From positions 1 through 5,514 of the forward strand of contig CABVBB010000182.1 in assembly GCA_902496505.1 (NCBI GenBank): a DNA stretch of 5,514 nt, in the 5' to 3' direction. The translations under genes and the position numbers were made by a program. Within the stretch, counting starts at the first letter, position 1. Each line of letters starts with the position of its first letter. This DNA comes from an uncultured Peptococcaceae bacterium. Its GTDB lineage: Bacteria; Bacillota; Peptococcia; Peptococcales; Peptococcaceae. Shown here in pieces: positions 4,754 to 5,514 of this stretch. The notes below the pieces were generated by a model that worked only from the letters and a program-made list of their open reading frames with translations, was not told the DNA's origin and ran no database searches.

Positions 4754-5514
4754 TTATTCCGGTTTGCGCTTCAGATCATGGATCAGCATAGCCACTGCCA
4801 TCATCAAGAGCGCTGCCAGACCTGCCTGAGCCGCCTGCTGCTTCTCAGCGCCAGTCTTCGGATTGTCACTCAGCGGAACAGCTTCAGCTGGAATGACCAC
4901 TTCTTCAGGAGCTGGAGCCGGAGCCAGAGGCACTTCCGTTTCCGGGATCACTACCGGAGGCACAGGAGCCAGCGGCGTCTTATTATCCGGAATATTGCTC
5001 GGTGGATAATACGGATCGTCTGGTGGATAATACGGATCCTCACCGCCGCCACCGCCTGGTGTCGGCGGAGTCGGAGGAGTCGTCGAGGACTCTGTCCGTT
5101 CGTAATAGAGATCGATGGTATAGAGTTCACCGGCTTTTTCCAATGTTACGCTGGTATTGCCGCTGTTCTTCACAAAGCCAAACTCTTTGCCATCATACAT
5201 CTTCCAAGCTTCTATCTGCTCTGGTGTCACCGTGATCGTCTCGCCTGCTTTACCGATGACCGGCTCACCAGAAACCTTGACTTCCTCACCGCGAACCCCA
5301 TTGGTGATCACTGTATAATGCTGGTTGATCTGATATTTGTAATCCTTGAAGGTATTGGTGATATCAGCGGCCAAATCGCCGTTTTCATCACGGGTCACTT
5401 CACCATAACTGACGGCATATTCATAACCATCATAGATAACGCTTTCCTTCTGCGCGTCTGCTGTCCATTCAACGACACGATAGTCGATATACTGACCAGT
5501 TTCTGCGTCATACT
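4754..5514 (-). CDS. Cell-wall surface protein, C-terminal part, with NPKTG sorting signal (5' end outside window)
   Basis: The minus frame is open from the right edge to TAA at 4754-4756: 252 complete codons plus a partial one. A GTG at 5398 is internal and not the start. In order it shows the end of a Cna-B-like domain (strand-rich, closing with ITNTF at 5348-5362). A domain of about 80 residues resembling mucin-binding-type modules follows, ending with YTIDLYYERT. Next is a Pro-rich stalk with PTPPTPGGGGG, tandem PYYPPDD-like units, and a repeated PLAP...VVIPE pattern. It ends in a sorting signal: NPKTG (4850-4864), a hydrophobic segment (GLAALLMMAVAML) and a basic tail (KRK). NPKTG is a sortase-B-like or variant motif rather than classical LPXTG. 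Such proteins are exported, covalently fixed to peptidoglycan and often act in adhesion. No sortase gene is in the window. Two hairpins follow its stop. Confidence 0.88.
   Translation of the reverse strand, partial: YDAETGQYIDYRVVEWTADAQKESVIYDGYEYAVSYGEVTRDENGDLAADITNTFKDYKYQINQHYTVITNGVRGEEVKVSGEPVIGKAGETITVTPEQIEAWKMYDGKEFGFVKNSGNTSVTLEKAGELYTIDLYYERTESSTTPPTPPTPGGGGGEDPYYPPDDPYYPPSNIPDNKTPLAPVPPVVIPETEVPLAPAPAPEEVVIPAEAVPLSDNPKTGAEKQQAAQAGLAALLMMAVAMLIHDLKRKPE
5001..5041. repeat. Two tandem 21-bp units in the surface protein stalk
   Basis: GGTGGATAATACGGATCGTC (5001-5020) recurs at 5022-5041 with a single G-to-C change, period 21 bp. It encodes two D-PYYPP units of the Pro/Tyr stalk. Copy number could vary between strains by slippage. 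Confidence 0.9.

Overview
The window most resembles a chromosomal segment of a Gram-positive-type (Bacillota) bacterium, probably host- or gut-associated. The evidence is a consensus vegetative promoter (TTGACA, 16-nt spacer, TATGAT), AGGAGG-type ribosome binding sites, U-run intrinsic terminators, and a surface protein ending in an NPKTG sortase-type signal with Cna-B/mucin-binding-like modules. I cannot name the genus.

Left part (1-1340): the eroded end of an integrated mobile element, probably a prophage. The minus strand carries two diverged tandem copies of the same coding segment. Copy A (2-286) is open but has no start. Copy B (338-589) has a stop, an internal deletion of about 80 bp and a poly-A frameshift. 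A 94-codon minus-strand ORF of unknown function (652-936) follows. Then comes the C-terminal remnant of a tyrosine integrase on the plus strand (991-1155), still showing the nucleophile-tyrosine box. About 140 bp downstream lies the 3' part of a tRNA-Val(CAC) gene, from the anticodon loop to the acceptor end (1295-1339), with no 5' half and followed at once by a terminator. Integrase, truncated tRNA 3' end and terminator in this order are the signature of an attachment site (attR type). The mobile element therefore lies left of about 1295 and the chromosome to the right.

Centre (1380-2740): two plus-strand genes with their own terminators. The first encodes a small acidic protein of 106 aa with no firm function. 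The second, behind a clear promoter, encodes a two-helix membrane protein with a long Pro/Ala/Ser linker and a C-terminal Ada-type zinc-binding module. A bidirectional terminator (2705-2736) separates them from the convergent minus-strand genes.

Right part (2742-5514, minus strand): a probable two-gene c-di-GMP operon and the end of a surface-protein gene. The upstream operon gene encodes a SnoaL-like/PAS/GGDEF diguanylate cyclase with intact active and inhibitory sites. It overlaps by 7 nt a second gene for a short GGDEF-like protein whose active site is lost (SAAQY) but whose RxxD inhibitory-site motif is kept at the correct spacing. The pair looks like a c-di-GMP producer and a possible c-di-GMP-binding partner. 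Upstream of the operon, downstream of the surface-protein gene, are two hairpins whose apparent mismatches become G-U pairs only in minus-strand RNA. The surface-protein gene runs off the right edge.
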